From Aquatica leii (taxonomy: Eukaryota > Arthropoda > Insecta > Coleoptera > Lampyridae): DNA of 64,000 nucleotides. The stretch's first letter is position 1, and each line of letters opens with the position of its first letter. Of the stretch, positions 1 through 11,995 are shown piece by piece. The stretch spans positions 10,902,937 to 10,966,936 of the forward strand of contig CM069436.1 of the NCBI GenBank assembly GCA_035610365.1. The letters run 5' to 3'. The notes below the pieces were generated by a model, which had not been told where the DNA came from, ran no database searches, and saw nothing but the letters and a program-made list of their open reading frames with translations. Position numbers and translations under genes: made by a program.

Positions 1-2815
1 GGATTCTTAGTTAATAGTTAGTAACATTATCTAATAAATACAAATTATACTTTTATCTCACTAAACAATTAATTAATTAAAATTTATATATTGAAAGTAG
101 CTGTTAATTTTTAGTTTGTAAATAGAACTTAATAATGTTATGTTTCAGACACATTTTTTATCATTATTTGATGTCTATTTTTGTAAGCTCATTTTTTAAC
201 ATTTTTTAAAATAACAACTAAATAGTTAATACCAACTAGGTAAAATTATTATTTAAACACAAAAGTGTACTTTCCCATCATTTTTCTTAAACAATTAATT
301 ATTTTAAAATTATAATATTAAAAGAAGCAACAACAAGATACTGTTATTTTTTAAACAAATTTTCATCATTATTTAATATATATATTTTTTAAGCTCATTT
401 TTGCATTTTCTAAATTAATAAATATATAGATAATAATTTGTAAAGTTATAATTTAAACATAAACGACTAAATTCACAAAACTTTTCACGCAACAGTAATC
501 TAATTTAAAATTCTATATTAAAAAAAAATAATTTTTAGATTGTAAATAGGACGTAATATTGATATTTTTGTAAGTGACTTCGGTCACTACTTAACATTTA
601 TTTTTGTAAATTCATTTTTTTACATTTTTTAAAATAACAAAGGATACCTATTTCACAGTTAGTAAAATTATATAATAAATACAAATTATATTTTCACAAA
701 ATCTTTCACGGAACAATTAATTAATTTTTAATTATACTTTGAAAAAAGCTGTTAATTTTTGGTTCGTAAATTGAACGTAATAATGGTATTTTTCAGACAA
801 ATTTTGATTATTATTCAACGTCCATTTTTGGATATTTACCTTTTTACGTTTTTTTAGAAAAAGAGATAAATAGTTAATGCTAACTAGGTATAATTATAAT
901 TTAAACACAAAACTATACTTTCACATCTATTTCCACAAAACAATTAATTAATTTAAAATTATAATTTTTAATTGCAAATAGACCGTAATACTGTTTTTTT
1001 TAAAAGAATTTTTGATTTTTATTTAATATATAGTTTTCAAACTAATTTTTTTGCATTTTCTAAATTAACAAATAAAAGCTAAAATTCGTAAAATTATAAT
1101 GTCAACACAAACGTTTGTTTTCACATAAATTTTCACAGAACAATGAATCAATTTAAAATTTTTAGGTTGTAAATAGAACGTATTGCAAAAAATTTTGATC
1201 ACTATTTAATATATTTTTTAAGTTAATTTTTTGAATTTTCTAAATTAACAAATAGATAGTAGTTAGTAAAATTATAACTGAAACACAAACGTCTGCTTTC
1301 AAAAACTTTTCACAGAACTGTCAATTAATTTAAAATTATATATTGGTAGAAAGAGTTAATTTTCAGATTTTAAATGGAACGTAGAACTGTTATTGTTGTA
1401 AAAAATTTTGGTTTGTTTACATTTTCTAAAATTTCAAAGGATACTTAGTTAATAATTAATAAAATTATGTTATAAACACGAATTAAATTTCAACAAAACT
1501 GTTCACGGAACAATTATAATTAATTTAAAATTATACATGGAAAGAAGCTGTTAATTTTTAGATTGTAAATAATGTTATTTTTGAGACAAACTTTGATCAC
1601 GTTTTCATATTTTTTAATATTACAAATAGATAGTTAATACTACTTATTATTATTATTTAAAAACAAAAGTGTACTTTAACTATTCAAAAAACATTTAATT
1701 AATTTAAACTTATAGCATTAAAAGGAGCAATAAAATTTTGAATTAATTTTTTTAAATTTATTATTTAATATATATTTTTTGTTTTTTTAAAATTAACAAA
1801 TAAATAATAGTAAAATTGTAATTTTTTTTCACAGAAAAATAAATCAATTTAAAAGGATATATTAAAGGAAAGAGCTAATTTTCTGATTGCAAATAGAACC
1901 TAATGCTGTTGTTTTTCAGACAAATTTTGATCATTATTTAATATATTTTTATAAGCAAATTTTTTGTGATTTCTAAATTAACAAATCATAGCAGTGAATA
2001 AAATTACAATTTAAAGATAAACGTCTGTTTTTACAAAGCAGTGAAATAATTTAAAATTTTATATTAAAAAAAAATTAATTTTTAGATAGCGGTTCTACAA
2101 TCATCGTTTAAACGTTAGTTTAGTTAGACTTAATTTAAGTTTAAAATACGGTCATATATGTTGTTAGATTGATGCTAACTAATAATATAACAGTATTTTA
2201 AAATTAAACTAAGTACATATAACTAAATTGACGTTTATACAATGATGCCAGAATCGACTCCTAATGTTGATTATTATCTATTTATTTGTAAACTAATTTT
2301 TTAAAATAACAAAGAATAGTTAGTGTTAGTTAAGTTAGAATTTAAACAAAAAAGTGTGTTTTTACAGCATTTTTTACAGAACAATTAACTAATTTAAAAT
2401 TATAGTATTGAAAGAAGCAGTTAATCTTTTGATCTAAAATAGCAATTAAGTTGTTAATAGCTAGTTAAGTTATAAATTAAACACAACTTATAGAATAATC
2501 AATTACATTAAAATTATATGTTAAAAGAAACAGTTACTTTTAAATAGAATGCAATACTGTTATTTTTGAGACAAATTTGGATTATTTGATATATACTTTT
2601 TTAAACTCCATTTGCATTTTCTGAATTAACAAATTATTTGTTAATACTTATTAAAATTATAATTTAAACAACTTTTTACTGAACAAATAAAAAATTTAAT
2701 ATTATAAATTGAAAAAACACAGTTTTTGATCGCAAATATACCGTAACAGTTTTACTTTTGAGAAAAATTTTGATCATTATTTAATGTCTATTTTTTAAAT
2801 CTCAATTGTTTAAAC
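1..2815. repeat. degenerate AT-rich tandem repeat, about 200 bp units
   Basis: The same block order recurs throughout: an 'acaattaattaatttaaaattata' type motif, then 'gttaatttttagattgtaaatag', then 'gacaaattttgatcattatttaat', then 'aaattaacaaata'. The anchor motif 'aatttaaaa' recurs near 75, 300, 503, 725, 949, 1152, 1328, 1523, 1702, 1847, 2051, 2392, 2508 and 2693, so units are roughly 145-225 bp with much divergence. No coding potential is visible. This looks like an old satellite or repeat array cut by the window's left edge. Confidence 0.75.
2086..2262. mobile_element. small MITE-like palindromic insert in the satellite
   Basis: A segment unlike the surrounding repeat units is bounded by imperfect inverted ends. 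The left side has 'ttctacaatcatcgtttaaacg' and the right side reads, on the other strand, 'ttctggcatcattgtataaacg'. Pairing continues inward through 'tttagtta' and 'taaaatac', so the insert can fold almost end to end (about 75 bp arms). It interrupts a satellite unit between 'tttttagat' and 'aatgttgattat'. It has no ORF, so it is non-autonomous. The superfamily is not identifiable. Confidence 0.5.
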
Positions 2816-3368
2816 TTAATTTTATACATTGCAATTGCATATTTTTGTGTATTATGTAATTTGTTACTATGTAGTGTTATTGTATAATGTTAATTCATTT
2901 TTATAGTTTTTTTGTTAGATAGGTATAAACTACTCTATTTTTTACGGTATATTTGACAATAATTATTTTTACTTAAATTTGAAATTTATTTTAATTATTT
3001 TATTGTTTTTACTTTTTATTTTATGTACCTAGTTAAAAAGTGAACAGTTAAAATTTTCTTTATTGTGCAAAGAATGTTTAAAAAAAACAATGTATTTTTA
3101 CAAATCATTATATTTTCGATTTGTACAAACACTAACAGTAATCGAACAATGACAATTTGAAGACTGCAAGTAAATGCAAAAAAGTCATTAAATATTGATT
3201 TTTGATGCGTTTTTAATATTACCTTTGATTCGGCACACACTCGTTAACATATTTCTTATCTCATCAATAAGGTGAAGAAATTTGTTCATATTTCATAAAA
3301 GTAATACTGTTATCACTGTAACAACGTAAATCCGCAGTAATGATAACATAAGTTTACTGAAAAAACGG
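2816..3368. other. AT-rich spacer, nothing recognised
   Basis: Between the satellite and the OBP gene I see only T-rich and A-rich sequence. The short minus-strand reading frame here has low-complexity composition and resembles no family. The upstream regulatory region of the OBP gene presumably lies here. Confidence 0.5.
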
Positions 3369-3374
3369 TATAAA
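3369..3374 (+). promoter_or_regulatory. TATA box candidate of the OBP gene
   Basis: TATAAA lies 34 bases upstream of the ATG of the odorant-binding protein gene (TATA end to start codon). If used, transcription would begin within about 10 bases of the ATG, giving a very short 5' leader. It is an inference from position only. Confidence 0.4.
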
Positions 3375-3407
3375 CAAGTAAAATCGAAAACGCAATACAG
3401 TATTACT

Positions 3408-3858
3408 ATGAAACTCGTCGTAAGTGTACTTATTATCCTTTTTGTGGCACAGGTAAGTCAACTTTTTTAATTCGACATGTAGTTGATTCGAAAATTTGTA
3501 GAAAGTGCTGTCTTCCAAATACTTTAAAGACCAAGCAGATTATTGTATATTTCAGCACAGTTTAAACGCCAAAGCTATTTCTGAAATTCACACAAGCAAA
3601 GATGAAATAAAGGATAATGATGATTACCATGTCTTTATAGAGTGTTATTGGAAACGTCTTGGATTTTTAACGAGAGACGGCAATTTAAATTATCGATTTA
3701 TTTGGCAAACTTACTTTCAATTGTATAAAATAAGATTTGGCTATGTTGAAAGTAAGAAGAGGGTGGAAACTTTGATAGCACGATGTGATCAAGTAACGGG
3801 AAAAACACTTGCTTCCAAAATAATTAACATGAGTAATTGTATAAGTGAAAGTGTTTAA
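3408..3858 (+). CDS. odorant-binding protein, minus-C class (2 exons)
   Basis: Two exons: 3408-3452 (15 codons) and 3502-3858, joined in phase 0 across a 49-base intron (donor gtaagt, acceptor ttgtag). The protein has 133 residues, the usual OBP length. Residues 1-15 are a short hydrophobic signal peptide (MKLVVSVLIILFVAQ). The mature part is helical and has exactly four cysteines, at 30, 63, 110 and 128. The spacings (X32, X46, X17) match C1, C3, C4 and C6 of insect OBPs. C2 and C5 are absent, which defines the minus-C class. A 'G-x-L-N' turn after C3 is also typical. OBPs are secreted into sensillum lymph, haemolymph or glands, where they bind small hydrophobic ligands; the ligand cannot be read from sequence. 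No frameshift or stop is seen, so the gene looks intact. It lies on the strand opposite to RhoGAP100F. I am confident of the family, less of expression. Confidence 0.85.
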
Positions 3859-3967
3859 CTAAATTGTGGTTTAATCGAAGGTCATCTTGGATCTCTTTTT
3901 TGTGTAGTTGTGGTAATAATTTTATTTATGATTTCGATAACTTATCTCGTTCTTAATTTATTCTTAA

Positions 3968-3973
3968 AATAAA
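3968..3973 (+). promoter_or_regulatory. polyadenylation signal of the OBP gene
   Basis: A canonical AATAAA sits 110 bases after the stop codon and is followed by a T/G-rich stretch ('tgtgtttgtaaataattttgtc'). This fits a 3' end around 3990. Confidence 0.6.
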
Positions 3974-4865
3974 TGTGTTTGTAAATAATTTTGTCAAAAT
4001 TAAATTATGAAATACGTCAATTAATTTTTTTCATCGGTGAAACTCGATAACCATAACTGGATAGTTCACTTAACGAAACTCTGAAATTAAAACAATTGAT
4101 TTTTGATGCAGATCCAGTTTGTGCAAATTTTGCAATAACAGAAAGATAAAATATTTTAAAAAAAAACTTGGCAAAAAAAACTTATTGAAATAAATTTTTT
4201 TAAATACGTTGAAGAGTGTTGTTCTGTTTTTAATTGATAAATTCTCATTATATCTTTGTAAAAAAATCTTAAATGCATACATATGCGTTCTTTGACCACA
4301 AACAAGACTAATATAATGCAACCTATGATCTGAATTGTTATTGGCAATTTAAAATTACATTAGAAATCATGTTTATTGGTTGTTATCGTTAATTTTTGTA
4401 CTTATCTTTATTGTAAAAAAACAATAATTAAATTTTAGCTAGCAAATGTAAAAATTATTGTGGAGAATTGCTCGTTCTATATTTGAGTAAGGACACGTGA
4501 GTATTGTTTTTTTACCCAAAAATACGAGGAGTGTAACACAACTCATTACTAAAAATGTAAAACACAACCATTAATTTGGAAAGCAAACAGGGAATACTAA
4601 AAAATTAGAATAAAAAAACAGGTGATTAAATCATAACTATTTTTTTTAATTGAACATTGTGTTAAAACTGTAAAAACGCATCAACATAGTTTTCCTTGAT
4701 TCAAAATATGACTAGTACAACACAACGCATTGTCTAAAATATTTTTAAATATAAATCTTGAAACCAAATCCAAAGTAATATTTATTGTTTTGTTCAAACA
4801 AATTTTAATTTATGAACACTTAATTAATGCCAAATTTTTAAAAAATAAAAAAATAACCAGGTGTG
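3974..4865. other. AT-rich spacer, nothing recognised
   Basis: The two short overlapping minus-strand frames at 4070-4347 are lysine/phenylalanine-rich translations of AT-rich DNA with no family resemblance. I see no repeat or transposon end before 4866. Confidence 0.5.
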
Positions 4866-7069
4866 TATATACCTTGTGTCCCACGCTAGGGATACCCCAA
4901 GGGATTTAACATGGGAAAATTGAAATTATTTTTTTCCTGCTTCCCAAATTAAAAAATCGCAAAATTTTTGACGTAGATTTAAAGTGGCACTTAAAACGTT
5001 TCTAAAAACAATTTTTTGATTATAATTTGATAAATAATAAATTAATTACAGGCATTTGAAATTCGAAATTTTGAAGGTTTTTTGCGCATGCGATTCAGAT
5101 CGGCTATCTTCGGTTTTTGAGGTAATATGGATGCTAAAATTAAATTGTAGCCCGTCAAATCAACATTATGCAACTTTATTTTTGAGGAAATGGAAATTTG
5201 AAGAACAAAGACTAGAAAAATTACATTTGAAAATTTTTTGTAGGCTAAAAAAACCAAATTGCGAACGCATTTGCGTGCTAATAAATCAGCTTATGATTCC
5301 AAAATGAAATAAACTTAAATTATGTTCAAGTAAATAGGTATTAAAAATCAAGATAGCATTGATTTGTTATAAAACATTTGAAGTGTTGACAGTTTTGATA
5401 GAATTGTTTTACAAGCTTCGAAAATGAATGTAGAAGAAAAAATTCTTGTGGTAAAACAATATTTTTGAGGTGTTTCAAAGGTCCAAATTCGAGAAAACTT
5501 TGCGGGTTTTTTCGCAGATAGACCAATACCTTCTTTAAAGAGTATCAAAAAAACGATACAATTGTTTGAAACCACTGGCTCCGTAAATCCACCATGTAAA
5601 TGTCAGCGTTTACCACCCTTACACGATTATGAAGACAACCCTCAGAAGTTGGCAGTTCTTGCAGCTGTAGACCAAGATCCTGATGTTAGTTTGCGAGAAA
5701 TTAAAATTAATGTAGGTGTTCCTCGGTCGTCAGCATTCAGGTAGGTACCTCAAACAGGAGGGCTTTAAAAGTTACCGTTGGCAATGCCATCAAGAATTAT
5801 TACCACACGATTATTATGCTCGTATGAAATTTTGTGAAATAATCACCGAAATAAACAATACCAATCGCGATTTTGTAAAAAACATTTGTTTTTCGGATGA
5901 ATGTTCATTTAGACTTAATGAAAGACCAAATCGACAAAATAATCGTACATGGTCTTTCGAAAATCCACACAAATTAGTAAATGGACCAAGTCAATGGCGA
6001 CAAACTGTCAATGTTTGGATGGGCTTGCTGGGAAGTCATGTTATTAGTCCTTTTTTCATTGAAGGTACACTTACTTCCATAAAATATCATTACCTTCTAC
6101 TAGAAGAAGTGTTTCCATAACTAAATGATGTTGCGGGTGAAAATCACCAAGTTTGTTTTATGCAGGATGGTGCTCCAGTCCATACTGCTAGACTAAACAC
6201 TGGGCATCTGAATGAAGCATTTTCAAATCAATGTCAACAAGAATGGTCCCATTACATGGCCTGCTAGGTCACCTGATTTCAACCCGTGCGATTTTTTTTT
6301 GTGGAGTTACATAAAAGAAAAATTATTCAAAGGAGGAAAACGGTATGAAAATAGGGACGCACTAAAAGATGAAATTCAAGTGATATGCTAAGCTATTACC
6401 ATTCATCAATTAGCTGAAACACGAAAAAGATTTGTTGGACGGCGAACTTATTGTACAGTTCAAGCAGGAGGCATGTTTGAACACCTCATACCCAAATTGG
6501 TGATTCGCCGTGGTCGTTCCGCCAAGCAACGGATCGACAATGTTAAAAATTCTTAATTGAAATGAATTTTTCTGCACGACGATTATTCGAGCAATCTTTC
6601 ATGCGTTCGACCTATTGGTACCACGATGAGTGTTCGTAAATACCTATGTAAACGTAAATTTATGTTAGATTAATTATTTTTTTTCTAGTCTGCTACAGAA
6701 AATTTTCATATGTAATTTTTCTAGTCTTTGTTCTTCAAATTTCCATTTCCTCAAAAATAAAGTTGCATAATGTTGATTTGACGGGCTACAATTTAATTTT
6801 AGCATCCATATTACTTTAAAAACCAAAGATAGCCGATCTGAATCACATGAGCAAAAAACCTTCAAAATTTTGAATTTCAAATGCCTGTAATTAATTTATT
6901 AATTATCAAATTATAATCAAAAAATTGTTTTTAGAAACGTTTTAAGTGCAACTTTAAATCTACGTCAAAATTTTTGCGATTTTTTAATTTGGGAAGCAAG
7001 AAAAAATAAGTTCAATTTTCTCATGTTAAATCTCATGGGGTACCCCTAGCGTTAGACACAACGTATATA
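4866..7069 (+). mobile_element. Tc1/mariner-type transposon with ~400 bp terminal inverted repeats
   Basis: The ends are long inverted repeats. Sequence from 4866 to about 5250 reappears reverse-complemented from about 6680 to 7069 at roughly 90% identity, including 'gttgtgtc..acgctaggg' at the tips and 'gattcagatcggctatctt' inside. TA-rich flanks ('tata') fit the TA target of this superfamily. The transposase remnant lies between the repeats on the plus strand. Because the arms are still so similar, the element is not very old, but its transposase is disrupted in several places. Confidence 0.8.
5424..6556 (+). pseudogene. broken Tc1/mariner (IS630-like) transposase
   Basis: It starts as MNVEEKILVVKQYF, the helix-turn-helix N-terminus often labelled DUF4817 in insects. 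It continues in pieces: a second helical domain at 5562-5744, then 'RYLKQEGFKSYRWQCHQELL' and 'ICFSDECSF' (first catalytic Asp). 'CFMQDGAPVHTA' carries the second Asp, and 'RSPDFNPCDFFLW' carries the third acidic residue, an Asp. Disabling changes seen: a stop after codon 14, a frame change near 5741, a stop at 6118, a frame change near 6240 and a stop near 6390. The tail ends at 6556. It is flanked on both sides by the long inverted repeats. Not functional. Confidence 0.85.
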
Positions 7070-9050
7070 AACCAAAAAAAGTAAAAAATAAAATAAAATA
7101 AAAATAAGAGCGATTGTCATTTCAGTTTTATGTTTGTATGAAAAAAACGCATAAATATTCAATATCAAAGCTAGCTCCAAACTTTTTGTTTTTGTATCTT
7201 TATCAATTGTGCTGTGTTTGTGCTGTCTCTAGCTAAAAACATATTCAAAAAAACTGAAAAACAAGGTTTGACAGCCTTGCACTTTTATATTCATTTCGTT
7301 TTGCTATGTAGCGCCAAAACGTACGATTGACAACATATATAACAAAATAAATAAAAATGAAATTATTGTCCCCCCAGACTTTTCCCCAAATAAAGTTATT
7401 TTTTGCACATAGACGATAACTCAAACAAAACTTTAGAAACATTAAAAACGTGCGTTTAAGTCTTATTCGCACCCTTTTTGTTTATTATTTTTAACCTCTA
7501 CAATTATTCTTACACTTTTCGTAGTTTTTTGATAGTATTCAACTAGAGTAAATTAATACAATTTAATTTTTTCTCACAACTCAAAAGTTATTTTGATTTA
7601 AAATTGGCCTTTTTTTAGAAAAAAATTTTAACACGTTTATTACGGCACCAGTTTTAGACATTTTGTTAATTTTGTATTTACCAGACTCTTCTTTGCAAGG
7701 AATACCCCCATATTGAAGTTGTCAGCATATAAAGTTCTTTTTTCATTTAGTAATCCAAAAATCAGTAACTTTATGGGAATGATTTTCATTTTCTATTAAA
7801 TTTTTTCCACAGTACACTTTAACATTATAAGTATATCTTGTTACTGTATAGAGATAATTATATTAAATATTTTTTTTTATTTTGGCTTTATTTGTTGGAC
7901 TCCAATTGCATTGCCGTGACTTTGATATTGTGCGCTGAACATTGAGTTTCATCTCTACATATGTATTTGTTTCTAAAAAAATTGTCTAGAATTTTATTAG
8001 TGATAAATGCAGAAAATTATTGCAAGGCAGTCTGCTCGTGTTGGTTTTTAATATTAATCCTGCAGTCAAGGAAATGTTTAACGATTCTGTAATTTTTGTT
8101 GTCTTTATCATGCTCCATACATCTTTAAACTCAGCACAAACCCTAACTTCTTTTTTTACGCCTAGAGGATTTTTTTTAACAATATAAAGTTGTACTAATC
8201 TTATCTCAATAGTTCTACTAGACACATGTATCTGGTAAATGCCAGAACAAAATAATTTTGCATTCAGTGCGTTACCGGCTACCAAGACCTGCTAATAAGA
8301 AACTCTACCAAACGTATTGTACAAATCGCGACATTCAAATGGGTACCTAAACGCTGTTCTAAATCAAATAATCGCCAATCTTCGTAAGAAGAAGTTTTAA
8401 AGAATTTTGCATCGTCAGGACGAATAAACACTTACGAGTGACATGTAACTAGTACTCTTTTATCATAATCCGGCACAACTATAGAAAATTTGAAAACGTG
8501 CATTTAAGTCTCACCCGCGTCTCTTTTGGTTATTTTTGTTTTAACCCTTAAAACGATTGTTGCACTTGTGACAGTCAGCACAATCTGTAGGATTTAATTT
8601 CATCTCGCGATTCACAAATTACGGTATTTTAAATTTTACATTTTCTAGAAATATTTTTGTTGGGATAGTACTGCAAAAAACTTCAAATTGTGCACATTTT
8701 TATAAAAAAAGTAATTGTTATCAATAAAAAAATTTAAAACATGTATTTAGGTCTGACTCACACTCCTTTTGGTAATTTTGTTTAACTCCAACAACTACTG
8801 CTACATTTCTGGTCGTTGTTTGATAGTATTCAATTAGCACAAGTCGGGGACACTAAAAAAGCCTTAAACCTGTAATTTCCTATCACTCTTAGAATATGAG
8901 CAATTGGGCACCTTGGAAACAGTAAATCGAATTCCATCGGCTAATCGTTTTAATCGTTTTGCCTAGCAAACTTGGATTTTTACAAAGCCAGCTCCCGTGA
9001 CGACTTTGATAGACATCAAAAGATTAACTAGATGATACTTAGTGACATGT
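7070..9050. repeat. non-coding stretch with three copies of a ~110 bp dispersed repeat
   Basis: Related copies begin near 7440, 8490 and 8730, all on the plus strand. Each runs 'aaaacgtgcatttaagtct' (with variants), 'ac(c/t)cgc...ctttttggttattttt', 'aaccc..a.aa..attg..gcac' and, in two copies, 'tttgatagtattcaa(c/t)tag'. No gene is seen. The 99-residue minus frame at 7986-8285 has no recognisable family and is probably chance. Confidence 0.55.
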
Positions 9051-9059
9051 GGAAACAAC

Positions 9060-9310
9060 TGAACCTTTACTACAAAAAACTAGAAAAATAGACTAAAAAT
9101 CAAGAAGATATCCTTTATAATCAAAAGATCTCACGACCAATACTTAGTGGCACGCACTGGCTTCAACATGAGCCCCCGGCAGACATACAACTCAAGTTTT
9201 TCTCACATAATTATGAGCAACTTCAACTGCTACAGCACTGGAATTACTCTGAAACTGATGACAACGGCCTGAAGCTGGCTGTACAAGCTGATAATTTTTA
9301 TCTGTACGTG
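9060..9310 (+). other. coding-like remnant of unknown origin
   Basis: A plus-strand stretch at about 9115-9316 reads as an open frame containing 'GTHWLQHEPP' and 'LKLAVQADNFYLYVK' before a stop. Composition is less AT-rich than its surroundings and the codon use looks protein-like. It sits just before a LINE remnant and may be another retroelement piece. I do not recognise the family. Confidence 0.25.
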
Positions 9311-9639
9311 AAATAGCGCGTAAGCAGTTTTCTATCTTTAATATAATTTTTTAACTACGGACACTCACCGACATCGTAGCTAGCCGTGGTGCTGTGGTTG
9401 TTACCAACGAAGCCCATTGCTGAAAAAGTTTAGTAACAGACTCCCCTCATCTTTCAATAACAGAGATGGCGCAGAGGATACAATTATGATAACACTATTT
9501 TATACCAAAAATGCAACGCCGACCAATAATGTGCTCAGTCAACACAGCCATCAAACTACAAAATGTGTCTTTCAAACGACGGTTTATTTACAAAAATGAA
9601 ATTAGGAAGCGTTCTGCCACTATATAAACCGTAACATAA

Positions 9640-10880
9640 AAAGCTTATGCTTTGTGCCGAAAAACTACAAAGCAAGTGTAGACTATGTAAAAATTTTAAA
9701 AAATCTAAGACTTAGACGTAGAATAAAGTAGTAGAAAAGCACGACGCACCTCAAAACAACACTAATGTAACAGCCAATTATATAGCCACGCAGCTGCTTT
9801 AGAGAACGTCATTAAAACTCTTAAACCAAACTGAGCTGCAGCCCCAGATACTATGTGAATAGAGCAAATATCAAACCTTAGCACGACAGCCAAATCATGG
9901 CTTGTAGCAGTAATGAATACCTGCAGTAATCTTAAAGCTTGGAAAGGGGTCAAATGACGCGAAAAGCTTTTTTTTAGAAAGGATGATCTTCACCAGAATT
10001 AAGGACAATACATTATAACAAGTTAGCTTCTGTCTTGACAAATCATGTTGTAGACAAGTTTGAATACATTGAAGCTTTTTCTAAAGTGTACAAACTCACC
10101 AAAGACTGCAAACTTACTATGATGGTTAACCGTCTATTGCGCAATAAAATGTTTTCAGTTTGTCTTGGCGGGAAATCCAACAGATGGCGTAGACAAACGA
10201 TTGGTTTATTAAAAAGCGGCGTTTTGACACTTCTGCTTTTTAACATCTTTACTAACAACCAACCCACTCTAGTAAACTTGCGCCGCTTTATCTACGCCGA
10301 CGATACCGGTTTGGGCGTTACTATGCTGACTACCACCTCTGACCCAGTTCGACCAAAACGCAAGTGTGCGCTTTCCATCTAAAAAAAACAACAAGAGCGG
10401 AGAAAACTTACAATTGAATAGAAATGAAAAGCTTCAAACACTACAAAATACTAAAACACTTAGGAGTTATCATCGATCGCCAAAGTACGAAAAAAAAGTG
10501 TGTGCCAGGAACAACTATGTCACAAAGCTTACAAGATGCAACTAAGGAACAAACCCATCTATGCTTCGTACGTCAGTTTTAGGCCTGTCTTCCAGCCGCG
10601 GAGTATTTGCGCTTGTGTAGAACGCATCAGCACACTCAGCAGTAAATAAAATGACGATGGTAATTTCAGGATGCCTTAAATCTACTCCAATTGGCAAATT
10701 GTACCTACTTGTAGAAATTGCTCTACCAGAAACACGACGTGACGTTTTACAAACTGACCCAACACATCTATTACACAGACATGAACCTTTTTTTAGCTGT
10801 ACACAACCTCTGGAGGGTAGTTAAAACTCAAACTGCATAACGCAATGGAATGCACCATACTTCACCTTAACCTTAACAGA
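9640..10880 (+). pseudogene. non-LTR retrotransposon reverse transcriptase remnant (jockey-like)
   Basis: Several plus-strand frames together resemble the thumb side of a jockey-type LINE reverse transcriptase. 10035-10382 holds 'NRLLRNKMFSVCLGGKS', 'WRRQTIGLLKSGVLTLLLFN' (a decayed 'QGSVLSP' motif B) and 'RRFIYADDTGLG' with the YADD catalytic motif. Further on, 'KHLGVIID' near 10450 and 'ISGCLKSTPIGKLY' near 10670 match the C-terminal part of such proteins. Stops and frameshifts are numerous. Both ends are lost and no poly-A tail or target duplication is visible. Confidence 0.75.
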
Positions 10881-11804
10881 CTAAGAGTAGGGTGACTAGG
10901 TGTTGAGCCCAATGGGGCTTCGTTAAAGATTCAGCGTCCGACTGTGGACTGATTGAGTACTGAGTCGGATTTAAATTAAACTTTAACCGAATTAAACTCT
11001 TAACCGGCTTTGACATAACTGGAAAATTGTACACACAACGAAAACAAAAATTTTCAAAAATAAAACGTTTTAAACATTTTTAAGAGATATTTATTACACT
11101 TAAAAAATGAACGATAAATGACGTTACAATGTGAGTTTAGCGTAGTGCTGAAAAGCTGAAGAGACCAGTTTGTAGAGTTTTGTAGAGTCTTCGACGCGAA
11201 ACTCTAGAATGTGTATTCTTTAGTTGTAATAAAAGCGTAAAGTTATGTGGTAGATGGATCATTTTTCTGTCGTAGACTGACAACAGATAAAAGACAAATA
11301 GCTCAATGTACTAGTCAAAAATCTAGCAATTACTTAGTCTTAATTGACGCGTTTTTTTCTGGAGTGTGTTGATTTATTCGACTAAAATCAGAAAACTTGT
11401 TTTATTGGACCAATGGATAAAAAACAGGGCACTACAAATGTAGACCGTTTCAGACACTTTAAGCAGAATGAGTAAAAGTAAGTTCAAAGTGGCACAAGAT
11501 AAAAATGCTATCAAAATGTTTGTAAAAAATAAATTTTTGTTTAGAACATATTTTTGTATAATTTGACCGTGCTTTCAACACATTTGACTTACGCTATTTG
11601 CATTCAAAACTTTTAAACAAGTTAGACCCAAAAACGTTTTTTTTTCGAAATTCATAATACCAACGTAAATCTATATTACAAAAGTTGGTTTAGACAGTGT
11701 TAACATTTTTTTGAGTTTTTTGAGCTAAAGAAATTTTTCATGTTTAACTACAAACCAAAAAAAAAATTGAGTTCATTTGTAATAGTGATAAAGTTAGAAC
11801 TTAC
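10881..11804. other. region downstream of RhoGAP100F, nothing recognised
   Basis: No conserved exon is visible on the minus strand here, although the host gene probably continues or ends in this interval or beyond. A minus-strand AATAAA-type signal ('ttttattgg' near 11400) could serve as a 3' end signal. The evidence is weak. Confidence 0.3.
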
Positions 11805-11995
11805 GAGTATCTGGGGTGATGGGACCGGTGGCACAGGGCCTCGAGGTTCCGAGACTACTGAGCGAGGAGGAGGAGGACACGGAGCCACTGAGGGCCGAGA
11901 CTGCCCTCGATATGCTGCCCCCTGATGATACACATTGCGATTGTCTCCACGCTGCTCGACTGGTCTGGCGCGCCGACCTGTCTGGAAAGGCCCCA
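11805..11995 (-). CDS. RhoGAP100F: RhoGAP100F GC-rich C-terminal exon (frame unresolved)
   Basis: A strikingly GC-rich block ending at a perfect gtaagt donor. Two readings are compatible with the incoming phase 1. Acceptor at 11996/7 ('attgagag') gives a Pro/Arg-rich frame with '[16 protein letters not shown]' and '[13 protein letters not shown]'. Acceptor at 11982/3 ('cctttccag') gives a Ser-rich frame. I slightly favour the Pro-rich reading because it looks more protein-like. Without the donor, the Pro-rich frame would stop at 11748. The next exon was not found. Confidence 0.6.

Noticed and set aside
1..2815. CRISPR-like or bacterial repeat array
   Set aside because: Units are long, diverged and AT-rich with no spacers; the window is eukaryotic.
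7986..8285. 99-residue minus-strand frame as a possible extra RhoGAP100F exon or gene
   Set aside because: No recognisable domain, no fitting splice phase, and composition like the surrounding repeats.
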